From Plotosus lineatus (Eukaryota; Chordata; Actinopteri; Siluriformes; Plotosidae): DNA of 64,000 nt. The stretch covers positions 16,544,501-16,608,500 of the forward strand of contig CM045733.1 in NCBI GenBank assembly GCA_024760905.1. Reading direction: 5' to 3'. The position numbers and the translations under genes are program-made. The stretch's first letter is position 1. Every line of letters begins with the position of its first letter. Below are positions 34,620 through 44,797 of the stretch, piece after piece. The notes below the pieces were generated by a model. It had not been told where the DNA came from, did not search any database, and saw only the letters and a program-made list of their open reading frames with translations.

Positions 34620-37600
34620 CCACAATGCAGCCGTGAGGGAGGGGGGGGGCACAAACCAGTGTCTCTCCCTCACGCCGGTCCCAAGCCTGGATAAATGCAG
34701 AGGGTTGCGTCAGGAAGGGCATCCAGCGTAAAACAAATGGCAATTAAAATATGCGAATCACAACAAAGAATTTCATACCGGATCGGTAGAGGCCCGGGTT
34801 AACAACGACCACCATCAGTGCTGTTAACCAACAGGGTGCTGGTGGAAATTGAAGTTGGTCGAAGACGTCGAGGAAGGAGAGGTGTGTCGGTAGGCAGAGA
34901 GAGACGAGGAAAGGCATGAGTCTAGGACTAAAAGTAGGGACTTTGGATGTTGGAACTACTGTATGAAAGAAAAAGGTAGAGAGCTGGCTGACATGATGCA
35001 GAGGAGGAAGGTGGACATACTGTGTGTTCAGGAGACCAGGTGGAAAGGTAGCAAGGCTAGAAGCTTAGGAGCAGGGTTTAAAGCTGTTTCATCATGGTGC
35101 GGATGGGAAGAGAAATGGAGTAGGAGTCATCTTGAAGGAGGAGTTTGTCAGGAATGTTCTAGAAGTGAAAAGAGTGTCAGACAGAGTGATGAGTCTCAAG
35201 TTAGAAATTGAAGGTGTGATGTTCAATGTTGTTAGTGCTTATGCCCCACAGGCAGGATGTGAGCTAGAAGAGGAGAGATTCTGGAGTGAGTTAGATGAAG
35301 TGATGTAGAGTACCCTCAGAGGTGAAAGAGTGGTCATTGGGGTAGACTTCCGTGGACATGTTGGTGCAGGCAAGAGAGGGGACGAGGAAGTGATGGGCAG
35401 GTTTGGTATCCAGGACAGGAATACAGGACAGTGTTGGTAGACTTTGCAAAAAGGATGGAAATGGCTGTGGTAAATACTTTCTTCCAGAAAAGACACGAAC
35501 ATAGGGTGACTTATAAAAGCGGAGGTAGGAGCACACAAGTAGACTACATCTTGTGCAGGCGGTGTAATTTGAAGGAAGTCAGTGACTGCAAAGTAGTAGT
35601 GGGTGAGAGTGTTGCCAAACAGCACAGGATGATAGTGTGCAGGATGACACTGATGGTGAGGAAGGTGAAGGCAAAGGCAGAGCAGAAGACAAAATGGTGG
35701 AAGCTGAAAAAGGAAGAGTGTCGGGTTGTCTTCAAGGATGAGTTGAAACAGGCTTTGGGTGTTCAGGAAGTGCTTCCAGATGACTGGACAACTACAGCTA
35801 ATGTGATCAGGGAGACAGGTAGGAGAGTACTTGGTGTGTCATCTGGAAGGAAAGTGGATAAGGAGACTTGGTGGTGGAATGAGGAAGTGCAGGAGTGTGT
35901 ACAAAGGAAAAGGTTAGCTAAGAAGAAGTGGGACATTGAGAGGACCGAAGAGAATAAACAGGAGTACAGGGAGCCAGAGTAAGGTGAAGGTTGCTGTGTC
36001 AAAGGCCAAACAGAGGGCGTATGATGACTTGTATGCTCGGTTGGAAAGTAAAGAGGGAGAAAATGATTTATACAGGTTGGCACAGCAGAGAAATAGAGAT
36101 GGGAAGGACGTGCAGCAAGTTAGAGTGATTAAGGATAGAGAGGGAAATGTATTGACTGATAACAGTAGTGTGCTGGGAAGATGGAAAGAGTAGTTTGAAG
36201 AGCTGATGAATGACGAAAATGAGAGAGAGAAAAAAAAAAGAGTAGAAGAGGTGACCATTGAGGAGCAGGATGTAGCAAAGATTAGTAAGGGTGAAGTGAG
36301 GAGGGTGAAGAATGGAAAGGCAGTTGGTCCTGATGACATACCGGTGGAGGTATGGAAGTGTCTAGGAGAGGTAGCAATAGCTTTCCTGACAAAAACATTC
36401 AACAAGGTCTTAGAGAGTGAGAGGATGCCAGAGGAATGGAAGTGTGATGGTGCCCATTTTTAAGAACAAGGGAGACGTGCAGAGTTGTGGCAACTACAGA
36501 GGGATAAAGTTGATGAGCCATACAAAAAAGTTATGGGAAAGAATAGTGGAAGGTAGACTAAGGGCAGAGGTCAGCATTTATGAACAACAGTTTGGCTTCA
36601 TGCCAAGAACAAGCACTACAGAAGCAATGCTTGCTTTGAGGATGTTAATGGAGAAGTACAGAGAAGGTCAGACGGAGCTGCATTGCGCCTTTGTGGATCT
36701 GGAGAAAGCATATGACAGGGTGCCGAGTGAAGAACTGTGGTATTGCATGACGAAGTCTGGAATGGCAGAGAAGTATGTTAGAGTGGTGCAGGACATGTAT
36801 GAGAGATGTAAGACAGTGGTGAGGTGTGCTGTCGGTGTGATGGAAGAGTTCAAGATGGAGGCAGGACTGCATCAAGGGTCAGCTCTGAGCCCCTTCTTGT
36901 TTGCTATGGTGATGGACAGGCTGACAGACAAGGTCAGACAAGATTCCCCATGGACTATGATGTTTGCAGATGACATTGTGATCTGTAGTGAGAGCAGAGA
37001 ACAAGTGCAGGGAAATCCAGAGAGGTGGAGGTATGCCCTGGAAAGGAGAGGAATGAAGGTTAGCCTCAGTAAGACAGAATACATGTGTATGAATGACAAC
37101 AACCCAAGAGGAATGGTGAGGTTACAAGGAGTAGAGATAAAGAAGGTGGAACATTTTAAGTACTTAGGCTCAACAATTTAGAGCAATGAAGAATGTGGAA
37201 AAGAGGCAAAGAAGCGTGTGCAGGCAGGTTGGAATGGTTGGAGAAAAGTGTCCGGTGTGATGTGTGATAGGAGGGTATCGGAAAGAATGAAAGGAAAAGT
37301 GTACAAGACGGTGTTGCCGCCAGCAGTGTTGTATGGTTTAGAAACAGTGGCCCAGGGAAAAAAGACAGGAGGCAGAGCTGGAGGTAGCAGAGATGAAAAT
37401 GTTGAGGTTCTCTTTGGGAGTAACAAGAATGGATAGAATCAGGAATGAGTACATCAAATGGACAGCACATGTAAAAGGATTTGGAGACAAAGTCAGAAAG
37501 GCTAGATTGAGATGGTTTGGACATGTACAGAGGAGGGATAGTGAGTCTATTGGTAGTAGGATGCTGTGGTTGGAACTACCAGGCAGAAGAACTAGAGAAA

Positions 37601-37750
37601 GACCAAAGAGGCAATTCGTGGATGCGGTGAAGGAGGACATGAAGGTCGTTGGTGTAAGAGAAGATGATGCAAAGGATAGGGTGAGATGGAGGCAAATGAT
37701 TCGCGGTGGCGACCCCTGAAGGGAAAAGCCGAAAGGAGAAGAAGAGGAAG
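34620..37750 (+). mobile_element. RTE-type non-LTR retrotransposon, full length by its target duplication
   Basis: Flanked by the 10-bp duplication atacagacac (34610-34619, 37751-37760), which is P-family sequence, so the insertion bounds are seen directly: 3131 bp. It adds a 5' leader of about 75 bp (ggtcccaagcctggataaat precedes the tgcagagggttg start seen elsewhere). The 3' end is gcgacccctgaagggaaaag plus gaaaggagaagaagaggaag. Confidence 0.93.
34950..37719 (+). pseudogene. RTE endonuclease-reverse transcriptase, broken
   Basis: Same protein as in the copy at 27155. Frame pieces lie at 34963-35211, 35431-35982, 36206-36463, 36417-37181 and 37393-37719. Visible motifs are VQETRWKG (endonuclease), FGFMPRTSTTEAMLALR, FVDLEKAYDRVP and the catalytic MMFADDIVI (reverse transcriptase), and a C-terminal RWFGHVQRRDSESIG...RWRQMIRGGDP. 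Stops and frameshifts near 35305, 36190, 36460 and 37180 inactivate it. In several places it is less damaged than the 27155 copy, for example across 35431-35982. Confidence 0.9.
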
Positions 37751-37759
37751 ATACAGACA

Positions 37760-37792
37760 CACACACACATACACACACACACACACACAGAT
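37760..37792 (+). repeat. (CA)n microsatellite in P3
   Basis: Interrupted CA run immediately after the RTE target duplication. The same position is AC-rich in other P copies. Confidence 0.85.
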
Positions 37793-38015
37793 GCGCTCCT
37801 CACACAAAAATGTAAGTACAGTAGTTTTGTTGGGAGGTTTTGGGTTGTTTTTTGTTTTTGTTGTTGCATAATTGGCCTGATTTTGCAGCATTTTCCTTAA
37901 CTTTTCCCCTATTCTTCCTTATTTTCCTTATTTTTAATTTGATGAATATTTAAAAAAAAAATGATGCATTGAAGCCACATGAATTGAATCGCGAAGTAGT
38001 GAGGGATCCCTGTAT

Positions 38016-38029
38016 TTTATTTATTTATT
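38016..38029 (-). terminator. Overlapping poly(A) signals, minus strand
   Basis: Three overlapping tttatt words (AATAAA on the minus strand) lie about 130-145 bases after the stop codon of the short ORF at 38160-38306. Confidence 0.35.
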
Positions 38030-38159
38030 AAATCAGAAGTGTAACCAAATAAATTACAGATATACTGAGACTAATGGACTTAATGGACTCTAAGGTTCTG
38101 TAGCTCATACATACGTCTCTCACAGAGGCAGGAATTGTGCTTCATTGTCCTATAATCAG

Positions 38160-38306
38160 TTAAGTGAAGAGGTAAGTCTTCTCTGTCTGGTGTCTGGGCT
38201 CCATTATGAACCAGTCCTCCACGGCACCAAGTTCTACCGAGGGCTCTGACTGGACTGTGATTACAAATATGCTGACGACTAACAAAAGAAATCTGATTTT
38301 GGCCAT
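38160..38306 (-). CDS. Candidate small secreted peptide, 48 residues (unidentified)
   Basis: The frame starts at an ATG in a strong context (A at -3, G at +4). It opens with MAKIRFLLLVVSIFVITVQS, a typical signal peptide with a basic start, a hydrophobic core and small or aliphatic residues at -3/-1 before EP. The predicted mature part is about 28 residues (EPSVELGAVEDWFIMEPRHQ, then eight more) with no cysteine, dibasic site or amidation signal. The stop is TAA, and poly(A) signals follow after about 130 bases. An X-box lies about 105 bases upstream of the start. I do not recognise the peptide. A longer frame through the same DNA (38080-38388) has no such start. It could be a first exon, or chance in unique DNA. 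Confidence 0.35.
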   Translation of the reverse strand: MAKIRFLLLVVSIFVITVQSEPSVELGAVEDWFIMEPRHQTEKTYLFT

Positions 38307-38410
38307 GATTTGATGCGCATGCACTTAAGTAATCAGATAAAGGAAAAAAACTTGCGTCTATGAGTGTCAGTAACTGATTTACTCCCAAAATCTATTACGC
38401 AGTCTATACT

Positions 38411-38423
38411 GTTGCTTAGCAAC
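38411..38423. promoter_or_regulatory. RFX-type X-box (gttgct-t-agcaac)
   Basis: Perfect inverted arms GTTGCT and AGCAAC around one base, fitting the RYYNYY-N(1-3)-RRNRAC consensus bound by RFX factors. It lies between two divergent short frames (minus-strand start at 38306, plus-strand start at 38573). Confidence 0.45.
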
Positions 38424-38513
38424 TTAAAATTAAACATTGCTGCCACATGCTTCTTTTACACTGAATCATTTCATAGGCAAATGGACATGAAAGTTCCACG
38501 GGTTGCAAATTTG

Positions 38514-38518
38514 ATTGG
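38514..38518 (-). promoter_or_regulatory. CCAAT box (reverse strand)
   Basis: attgg on the plus strand in the context gattggttg, about 90 bases from the X-box. NF-Y and RFX sites often occur together in promoters. A single pentamer is weak evidence. Confidence 0.25.
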
Positions 38519-38572
38519 TTGTTGTTAACCTTCCTTGGGCTGTGAAGCAAAGACATTGAGAGCTCTGTCAGA

Positions 38573-38767
38573 ATGGCACTTAATGAGAGAAAATTAAATC
38601 AGAAATCTCAAAGAGCCCAGAATGCAATGCAGGTACACAACACTATCCTGCTGAGCTATGGCTCATTTACTGATCTAACAGACAAGCACAATGGTGTTGG
38701 CGGTTATATTAGCAGAGTGTACAGTGAAGTGGACAGACAGGGTGCTGAGAGAGCGAGGCAAATGTAA
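38573..38767 (+). CDS. Unidentified 64-codon open frame beside the X-box
   Basis: Starts MALNERKLNQKSQRAQNAMQ and continues with SYGSFTDLTDKHNGVGGYIS to RQGAERARQM. It lies in DNA free of the window's repeat families. A plausible splice donor (atgcag|gtacac) follows codon 20, so the first 20 residues could be a first coding exon. The composition (Lys/Arg/Gln/Asn-rich start) is protein-like but I do not recognise it. No downstream plus-strand exon was found before 52 kb. Confidence 0.2.
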   Translation: MALNERKLNQKSQRAQNAMQVHNTILLSYGSFTDLTDKHNGVGGYISRVYSEVDRQGAERARQM

Positions 38768-38899
38768 TCAAAAAGCATTGTGGGTAATTCAGGAAAGAAC
38801 TTGCAACTTAAAAAAAGACTCTAGATGTCATTCAGCAATTCCTGGATGTCATTGAAATTGGTCAAATATTTTACAAAATTCTAAACATTATTTTGCTGC

Positions 38900-38985
38900 C
38901 ATGTCCTGGTTAGCCGTTCAGGGTGTACCTTGCCCTTGCCAGAGTTGACTGAAATGGGCACCAACATTCATGCAACAGCTAATTT
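38900..38985 (+). mobile_element. L2-like SINE tail relic
   Basis: Words gttcagggtgtaccttgccc and gttgactgaaatgggcacca without head or body. Confidence 0.5.
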
Positions 38986-38995
38986 GAAGTAGAGT

Positions 38996-39336
38996 TCAGT
39001 TCATTTTCTGTAACCGCTTCATCCTAATTAGGGTCGCGGGGAGGCTGGTGCCCATCCCAGCCAGCTCAGGGCGAGGGCAGAGTACACCCTGGACAGCTCG
39101 TCAGGCCATCGCAGGGCGGAAACACGCTGACGGCTTTGCAGCCTACTCTTGTCAAAAGTCAGCAATGGTTCTTTTCCATGCCTCACACCATAGACAGTGA
39201 GACATGGCCGGCCTTTGATAACCCAGTTAGCTGCACTGGGGGGGGACAATGACAACCTTGTGGAGAGTGGGACTCGAACCCCCAACCTTTGGATCAGCGA
39301 TCCGGTGCCCTATACCCCTAGACCACCACTGCCCCA
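38996..39336 (-). mobile_element. SINE-A copy, full length with target duplication
   Basis: Perfect 12-bp duplication ttgaagtagagt (38984-38995, 39337-39348). The L2-like tail is complete. Confidence 0.95.
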
Positions 39337-39419
39337 TTGAAGTAGAGTATTCTTAAAAATAAAATATTCTCATAAAAGTATTCTTTTCGTCCAATTCATC
39401 ACACATAGTATATATTATG

Positions 39420-39755
39420 AGCAGCATGGTGGTGTGTTGGTTAGCACGTCCACATGACAACAGGAAGGTCATGGGTTTGAGTCCAGGGTTCAGGTGTTTC
39501 TGTATGGAGTTTGCATGTTCACCTCCGTGTTTCCGTATGTTTCTACCAAGTACGCCGTCTTCCTTCCACACTCCAAAGAATTGCACATTAGGCTAATTAA
39601 CTGTTTCAAATCACCCTCAAGTATGAATGTGTGTGTGTGTGTGTTGGCCCTGTAATGGTCTGGAGAGCTGTTCAGGGAGTACCCCACATTCAACTAGTGT
39701 CAGTTGACATAGGCTCCAGCCTCCCTGCAACCCACCCTAAAAGGATTAATGAGTC
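39420..39755 (+). mobile_element. SINE-C copy, full length
   Basis: Head (ggtggtgtgttggttagcac), middle (tcttccttccacactccaaa) and tail (tgacataggctccagcctcc). Confidence 0.85.
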
Positions 39756-39769
39756 ATTAAGAAGTATAT

Positions 39770-40085
39770 AGCATGACCGTCTCACAGAGACAAGGTTTGG
39801 GGTTTGGCTCTCAACCAAGGATATTTTTGTGCGGATTTTGCACACTCTCCGTGTTTGCATGGCTTTCTTCTAACAGTCGAAAAACATCCATATTAGGTCG
39901 CCTGACTACACGAAATTACACTAAATATACAGAGTTGTGAATATAAGTGTGAATCGTTGTTTGTGTTTGCCATGTGATACATTGGCGACGTTTTGAGGGT
40001 GTTTCCGACCTCTCACTTGAAAAGCTGATTGGCTACAGCTTCCCTCATGACATTACCGATAAAGTGGTACAGATCAATGAATGAA
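39770..40085 (+). mobile_element. SINE-C copy, diverged, in tandem with the previous one
   Basis: Restarts in the head (gaccgtctcacagagacaag) and ends in a degraded tail (taaagtggtacagatcaatg). Confidence 0.65.
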
Positions 40086-40139
40086 CAGTATATTTAAAAA
40101 AAAACACAGTTCGCATAAGAGACAGCTAATGATGCAATA

Positions 40140-40624
40140 GAGGGATCCCTCACTTTCCACAGTTAATGGGGACCGGGATCCCCCACGACCGCCGATTTTC
40201 ATGAAGTAAGATCAAATCCATCCAACCCCACCCCCCCAGGCTGACGTATACATACATGTATATGTGTATATAATATCAATAAATACATATCAACGCAATA
40301 AATGCTTATAATAACAATTAAACTTTCAAAAATAATACAAAGATGTAAATAAAATATAAATACACACACATACAGACACGCGCGTGCACACACTCAGATG
40401 CGCACCTCACATAAAAATGTAAGTACTGTAGTTTTGTTGGGGGGTTTTGGGTTGGTTTTTTTTTTTTTTTTTTTTTTTGGCATAATTGGCCTTATTTTGT
40501 GGCATTTTCCTTAACTTTCCCCCTACTTTTCCTTTATTTTTTTATATTTCAATGAATATTTTTGAAAAACTGGCGATGCGTTGAAGCCGCAGAAACGGAA
40601 GCACGAAGTAGCGAGGGATCACTG
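40140..40624 (+). mobile_element. P family MITE, copy P4, complete and uninterrupted
   Basis: TA on both sides (40138-40139, 40625-40626). It gives the family length, 485 bp. The left end reads gagggatccctcactttcca and the right end gtagcgagggatcactg. The half nearest the right end carries a long T-run. Confidence 0.93.
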
Positions 40625-40994
40625 TACAACTATCCAGTCACTCTTTCCATTTTGTTCTTTTTCTGTTAGTATCAGCTGTTAATAATTATATTTCTATTTA
40701 AAATCTTATGTGTTGCATGCATTCATTCATTCATTCATTCATTCGTCAAACCGCTTTTTTCCATTAGGGTTGCAATCAAAGAGGTTAAATCATTCATATA
40801 TGTTGCTTGTTGTGATGCTGCTAATTATGAAGCAATTGTTGTAATGACATTTTTCTCATTACTCTCAGCCTTGATTACATTTTTGTCTGAAAAGTGGTCT
40901 CTTATGTAATATGCTGCATTCCTCAGTGACTTTTTTTTCTGCAAACAATTTTGGAAAACTAATGATGGGGGATGAATTCGTACTGATTAGCTTA

Positions 40995-41290
40995 TTTACA
41001 ACTCACTCACTCAGCCACTTAATCCTACTAGGCTTGTGGGGTGGCTGCAACCTATATCAGCCAACATTGTGTGGAGGCGGGTACACTCTGAACAGACCAC
41101 CGCAGGGCAACACATACACACAACCATTCACACTCATACCGAGGGGCAATTTAAAACAGTTAGTTAGTCTAATGTGTATGTCTTTGGACAGTGGGAGGAG
41201 TACCCAGAGGAAATCCATGCAAGTACAAGGAAAACATACAAACTCTACACAGAAACACGCGAGTATCGAACAAGTCATAAATAAGAGGGT
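40995..41290 (-). mobile_element. SINE-C copy
   Basis: Tail (ccacttaatcctactaggct), middle (gtatgtctttggacagtggg), and truncated head. Confidence 0.8.
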
Positions 41291-41535
41291 TCCTTAGATT
41301 TTTTTTTTTTTTTTTTGCAGCATTGAACATTTACACTGGTGAAATTTAAGGCATACTGGAGCATCATACCCCACAGGAAAAGCACCAGATGTGACTTCTG
41401 TTTTAAGACAATTCTGACAATCTGAGATTCTTAAGAATTCTTCAAATCACAGAGATATAAAATGCAATAAACTGGCAGGGAATGAAAATATATCAAAAAT
41501 AAATCCTCTGTGAGTATTTTTTTACACATATATTT

Positions 41536-41856
41536 GCCATCCATTTTCTGAACCATTTAATTCTGATTCGGGTTATACATAGGTTGGCACTCATCTCAGC
41601 CAACTCTGGGTGAGGTCAGACCATCACAGGGCAGAAACACGCTGATGACAACCCAATACCCCACTCATTTTGAACGACATCATTGATTCTTTTAAATGCC
41701 TCTCAACACAGACAGTGAGACACATGGCTGGCCTTTGATAACCCAGTTAGCGGCACTGGTAGGGGCACCAGTGACATATTGGTGATAGTGGGGAATCCAC
41801 GACTTTTGGATCAGTAAATCAGCACCTTAACTATCGTGCCACCACTGTCCTATATA
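41536..41856 (-). mobile_element. SINE-A copy, diverged
   Basis: Recognisable tail (cattttctgaaccatttaat), body (cctttgataacccagttagc) and head (cgtgccaccactgtcc), with many substitutions and a small insertion in the middle. Confidence 0.8.
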
Positions 41857-42748
41857 AGTTCATATAAAAGTGATTTATGTCTTGTTTTCAACACTCGCTA
41901 TGGGTAAGATTTCATTTAAAAAAAAAAAAAAAGATCAAAAACCCTAAATGTAAATTCCAAAAATTAAAACCTGAAAAATTAAACAGGAATAAGTCCTTGC
42001 TTCGTTCATTCATTTCCCAAGATGCTTAATTCTAATTAGGGTCGTGAGAGAGCTGGCACCTATCTCAGCTGACCCTGGGTGACACCCTGAACAGCTCGGC
42101 AGACCATTTGCAGAGTCTTCCTTGTTTCAATAAAGGGATAAGAAGATAAAAAAAATAAATAAAAAAAAAAAACCACATTTTGTATAATGAGGGGAAATGA
42201 ACCTAATGCCATGTGCACTGCGTTTCACTCTTCCCCTTAGGTCTTAATTATATTAAATTGTGCCACAGTATCCTCTTCACAGCACCTGAGTCCAGCACTC
42301 CAGTAAGTTCTGCTCGATGAGAGCCACTGACTGGCCTCAGAAACCTCAGCATGAGCAACTAATGCACTCTTTACACATGGGAAGTGCCACCTCTTCACTC
42401 AAATTATGCTAGTCCTCTGCCACGAGCAGGTAGAGTAGTCAGGGTGCTTTGGTGTAGAGGTTTGTATTTATGCATGATCCTTTTCCCTGTTTTATTTTTC
42501 ATACTAGTCTTTAAACTTGATGTGGCCTACAAATGCAAAATTTCAAACGAACATAGTCTACAGAAATTCTAAACAGAAGAAACTATAATGCACAACACCA
42601 AACATGGTACGGCCAAGATTTTTAAAAGGAATGTCAGTAAAAGTCACTTACTTTTGTGACCGACAGGAAAAAACAGATATCAGAAAAATCAAATAGAAAA
42701 TTAAATGATGACAAAACATGTCACGAAATATTAGTATAAATTTATGTT
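41857..42748. other. Intergenic, no gene seen
   Basis: Holds one reverse SINE tail relic at about 42000-42115 (gatgcttaattctaattagg). The rest is AT-rich without coding signal. Confidence 0.45.
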
Positions 42749-43105
42749 TATCTTCTTTTCCTTTTGGCTGTTCCCTTCAGAGGTCGCCACAGCAAATCAT
42801 CTACCTCCATCTCACCCTGTCCTCTGCATCTTCTTCTCTTACACCAACTGCCTTCATGTCCTCCTTCACCACGTCCATGAATCGTCCCTTTGGTCTTCCT
42901 CTAGTCCTGCCTGGTAGTTCCAGCCTCAGCATCCTACTACCAATATACTCACTATCCCTCTTATGTACATGTCCAAACCATCTCAATCTAGCCTCTCTGA
43001 CTTTGTCTCCAAAACATCTTACATGTGCTGTCCCTCTGATGTACTCATTCATGATCCTATCCATCCTCGTTACTCCCAAAAAGAACCACAACATATTCAT
43101 CTCTT
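42749..43105 (-). mobile_element. RTE-type LINE 3' fragment
   Basis: Minus strand reads [20 protein letters not shown] and ends at the LINE 3' end (reverse of ggtcgcc... near 42781). The 5' side runs into a (TA)n tract. Confidence 0.85.
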
Positions 43106-43106
43106 T

Positions 43107-43116
<10 letters not shown>

Positions 43117-43174
<58 letters not shown>

Positions 43175-43210
43175 TATATACATATATACATATACATATA
43201 TACACATATA
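43117..43210. repeat. (TA)n with CATATA variants
   Basis: About 23 perfect TA units followed by imperfect ACATATATAC repeats. Confidence 0.95.
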
Positions 43211-43237
43211 TACAGTATATATACAGAGTATGTATGT

Positions 43238-43586
43238 CTGTCTTCCTTTCGGCTTTTTCCCTTTTACTCGGGAGTCGCCACAGCGAATCATCTGATTCGC
43301 ACGTTTGATTTGGCAGAGGTTTTTACGTCGATGCCCTTCCTGTCACAACCCTTTTTTAGCAAGGGACAGAAACACGCTGACGACTTTGCAGCTACTCTTT
43401 ACGAAAGTCAGCAACGGTTCTTTTACATGCCTCTCACCATAGACAGTGAGAGACATGGCCCGCCTTTGATAACCCAGTTACCTGCACTGGGGGGGACAGT
43501 GACAACCCTGTGGAGAGTGGGACTCGAATCCCCAACCTTTGGATCAGCGATCCGGCGCCCTATACCACTAGACCACCACTGCCCCC
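43238..43586 (-). mobile_element. Chimeric SINE-A with mini-RTE tail (copy 1)
   Basis: Minus strand: tRNA-like head, SINE-A body up to gtcagcgtgtttctgtccc, then ttgctaaaaaagggttgtga and the mini-RTE module (43238-43365). The module joins RTE 5' sequence (gggcatcgacgtaaaaacct) to RTE 3' sequence (gattcgctgtggcgactccc) with the LINE body missing. The 18-bp target duplication tatacag(a/t)gtatgtatgt (43220-43237, 43587-43604) has one mismatch and encloses the whole chimera. Confidence 0.9.
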
Positions 43587-43623
43587 TATACAGTGTATGT
43601 ATGTATGTATGTGTGTGTGTGTG

Positions 43624-43624
<1 letters not shown>

Positions 43625-43698
<74 letters not shown>
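43625..43698. repeat. (TA)n microsatellite at the centre of an inverted duplication
   Basis: The centre of a palindrome whose arms are about 43535-43625 and 43700-43793. Confidence 0.9.
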
Positions 43699-43701
<3 letters not shown>

Positions 43702-43740
43702 CATATACACACATACATACATACATATATACACTGTATA

Positions 43741-43793
43741 GGGGGCAGTGGTGGTCTAGGGTGCCGGCTCGCTGATCCAAAGGTTTGGGGTTA
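43741..43793 (+). mobile_element. SINE-A head only
   Basis: ggggcagtggtggtctaggg to ccaaaggtttggggtta, then an AT-rich sequence. It is a mirror image of the head of the copy ending at 43586, including the flanking tatacagtgtat word. Confidence 0.8.
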
Positions 43794-43812
43794 TTTTTTA
43801 TATATTATATAT

Positions 43813-43814
<2 letters not shown>

Positions 43815-43880
<66 letters not shown>
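43815..43880. repeat. (TA)n microsatellite
   Basis: About 32 TA units. Confidence 0.95.
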
Positions 43881-43883
<3 letters not shown>

Positions 43884-44226
43884 TAAAAAATTTGTTCTGC
43901 TGAAGATTGAAGAGTCAGATGTTAGTGAAATGTTTGTCTCATGTTTAAATGCCAGAAGTAACTTGTACCTCAGATGATGAGACGGACCCAGATGTGGATG
44001 CTGCTGATATTTAAAGACACCTTTCCCCCCCAAAAAGCATAATTATCTATATTTCATTTATTATGTTGTCTATTATTAGATTAACTTTTAACGTCAACTT
44101 GGGTGCCTTTTAGAGACTGAAATTTTTGACGTTGTTTTCATCCTCTTCACTTAAGGGAATTTAAACTGTTTGATTTCACTTGAATTGTCAGTGTCAAAAC
44201 TGTGTTCATATATCAAATGTCCATAA

Positions 44227-44541
44227 GGGCAGTGGTGGCCTGGTGGTAAAGGGTGCTGGAGTCCCACTCTCCACAAGGTTGTTACTGTCCCCCCCCCACC
44301 AGTGCAGCTAACTGGGTTATCAAAGGCCGGCCATGTCTCTCACTGTCTATGGTGAGAGGTTCATGTAAAAGAACCATTGTGGACTTTCGTCACGAGTAGC
44401 TGCAAAGCCGTCAGCGTGTTTCTGCCCCTTGCTAAAGGGTTGTGTCAGGAAGGGCATCCGACGTAAAAACCTATGCCAAATTAAACGTGCAAATCATTCA
44501 CTGTGGCGACCCCTGATAAAGGGAAAAGGCCGAAAGGCAAT
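44227..44541 (+). mobile_element. Chimeric SINE-A with mini-RTE tail (copy 2)
   Basis: Head (gggcagtggtggcctggtgg), part of which is deleted, then the SINE-A body and the same junction (gtttctgccccttgctaaag), then the mini-RTE module to ggccgaaaggcaa. The module here has lost a few bases at the 5'/3' join (cgtgcaaatcattcactgtg). I could not assign a target duplication. A SINE-E copy abuts it. Confidence 0.88.
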
Positions 44542-44797
44542 CTCATTTAACCCATCCAAAGTAAGCACACGCACAAACAATTGGATCAGTGGACTGCCAC
44601 ACACACACACACTGGGGCACTCGGAGAGGAGACTTATCTTGACCAAGGGCACTTCAGCCATGAGGACTGAGTGGGGGAGGCTGCAAGATCACGCCCGCAC
44701 GACCACCACACATATTTCCTGCTGGTTTGGGAATCAAACCACCAACATTTTTGGGTCTCAAAGCTACTTCTCTAACCATTACACTATGGATGCCCCC
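44542..44797 (-). mobile_element. SINE-E copy
   Basis: Reverse order of the copy at 33868: catttaacccatccaaagta, then gggcacttcagcc, then a head with gggaatcaaaccaccaac. Confidence 0.8.

Larger units (their letters stand above)
34394..38012 (+). mobile_element. P family MITE, copy P3, split by an RTE LINE
   Basis: P sequence at 34394-34619 and 37761-38012, TA on both sides (34392-34393, 38013-38014). Removing the RTE insertion leaves a normal P of about 480 bp. Confidence 0.9.

Noticed and set aside
38080..38388. 101-codon minus-strand frame overlapping the small secreted ORF
   Set aside because: Its start has no signal peptide or favourable context, and the hydrophobic run lies in the other frame. 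Kept only as an alternative reading of the same locus.
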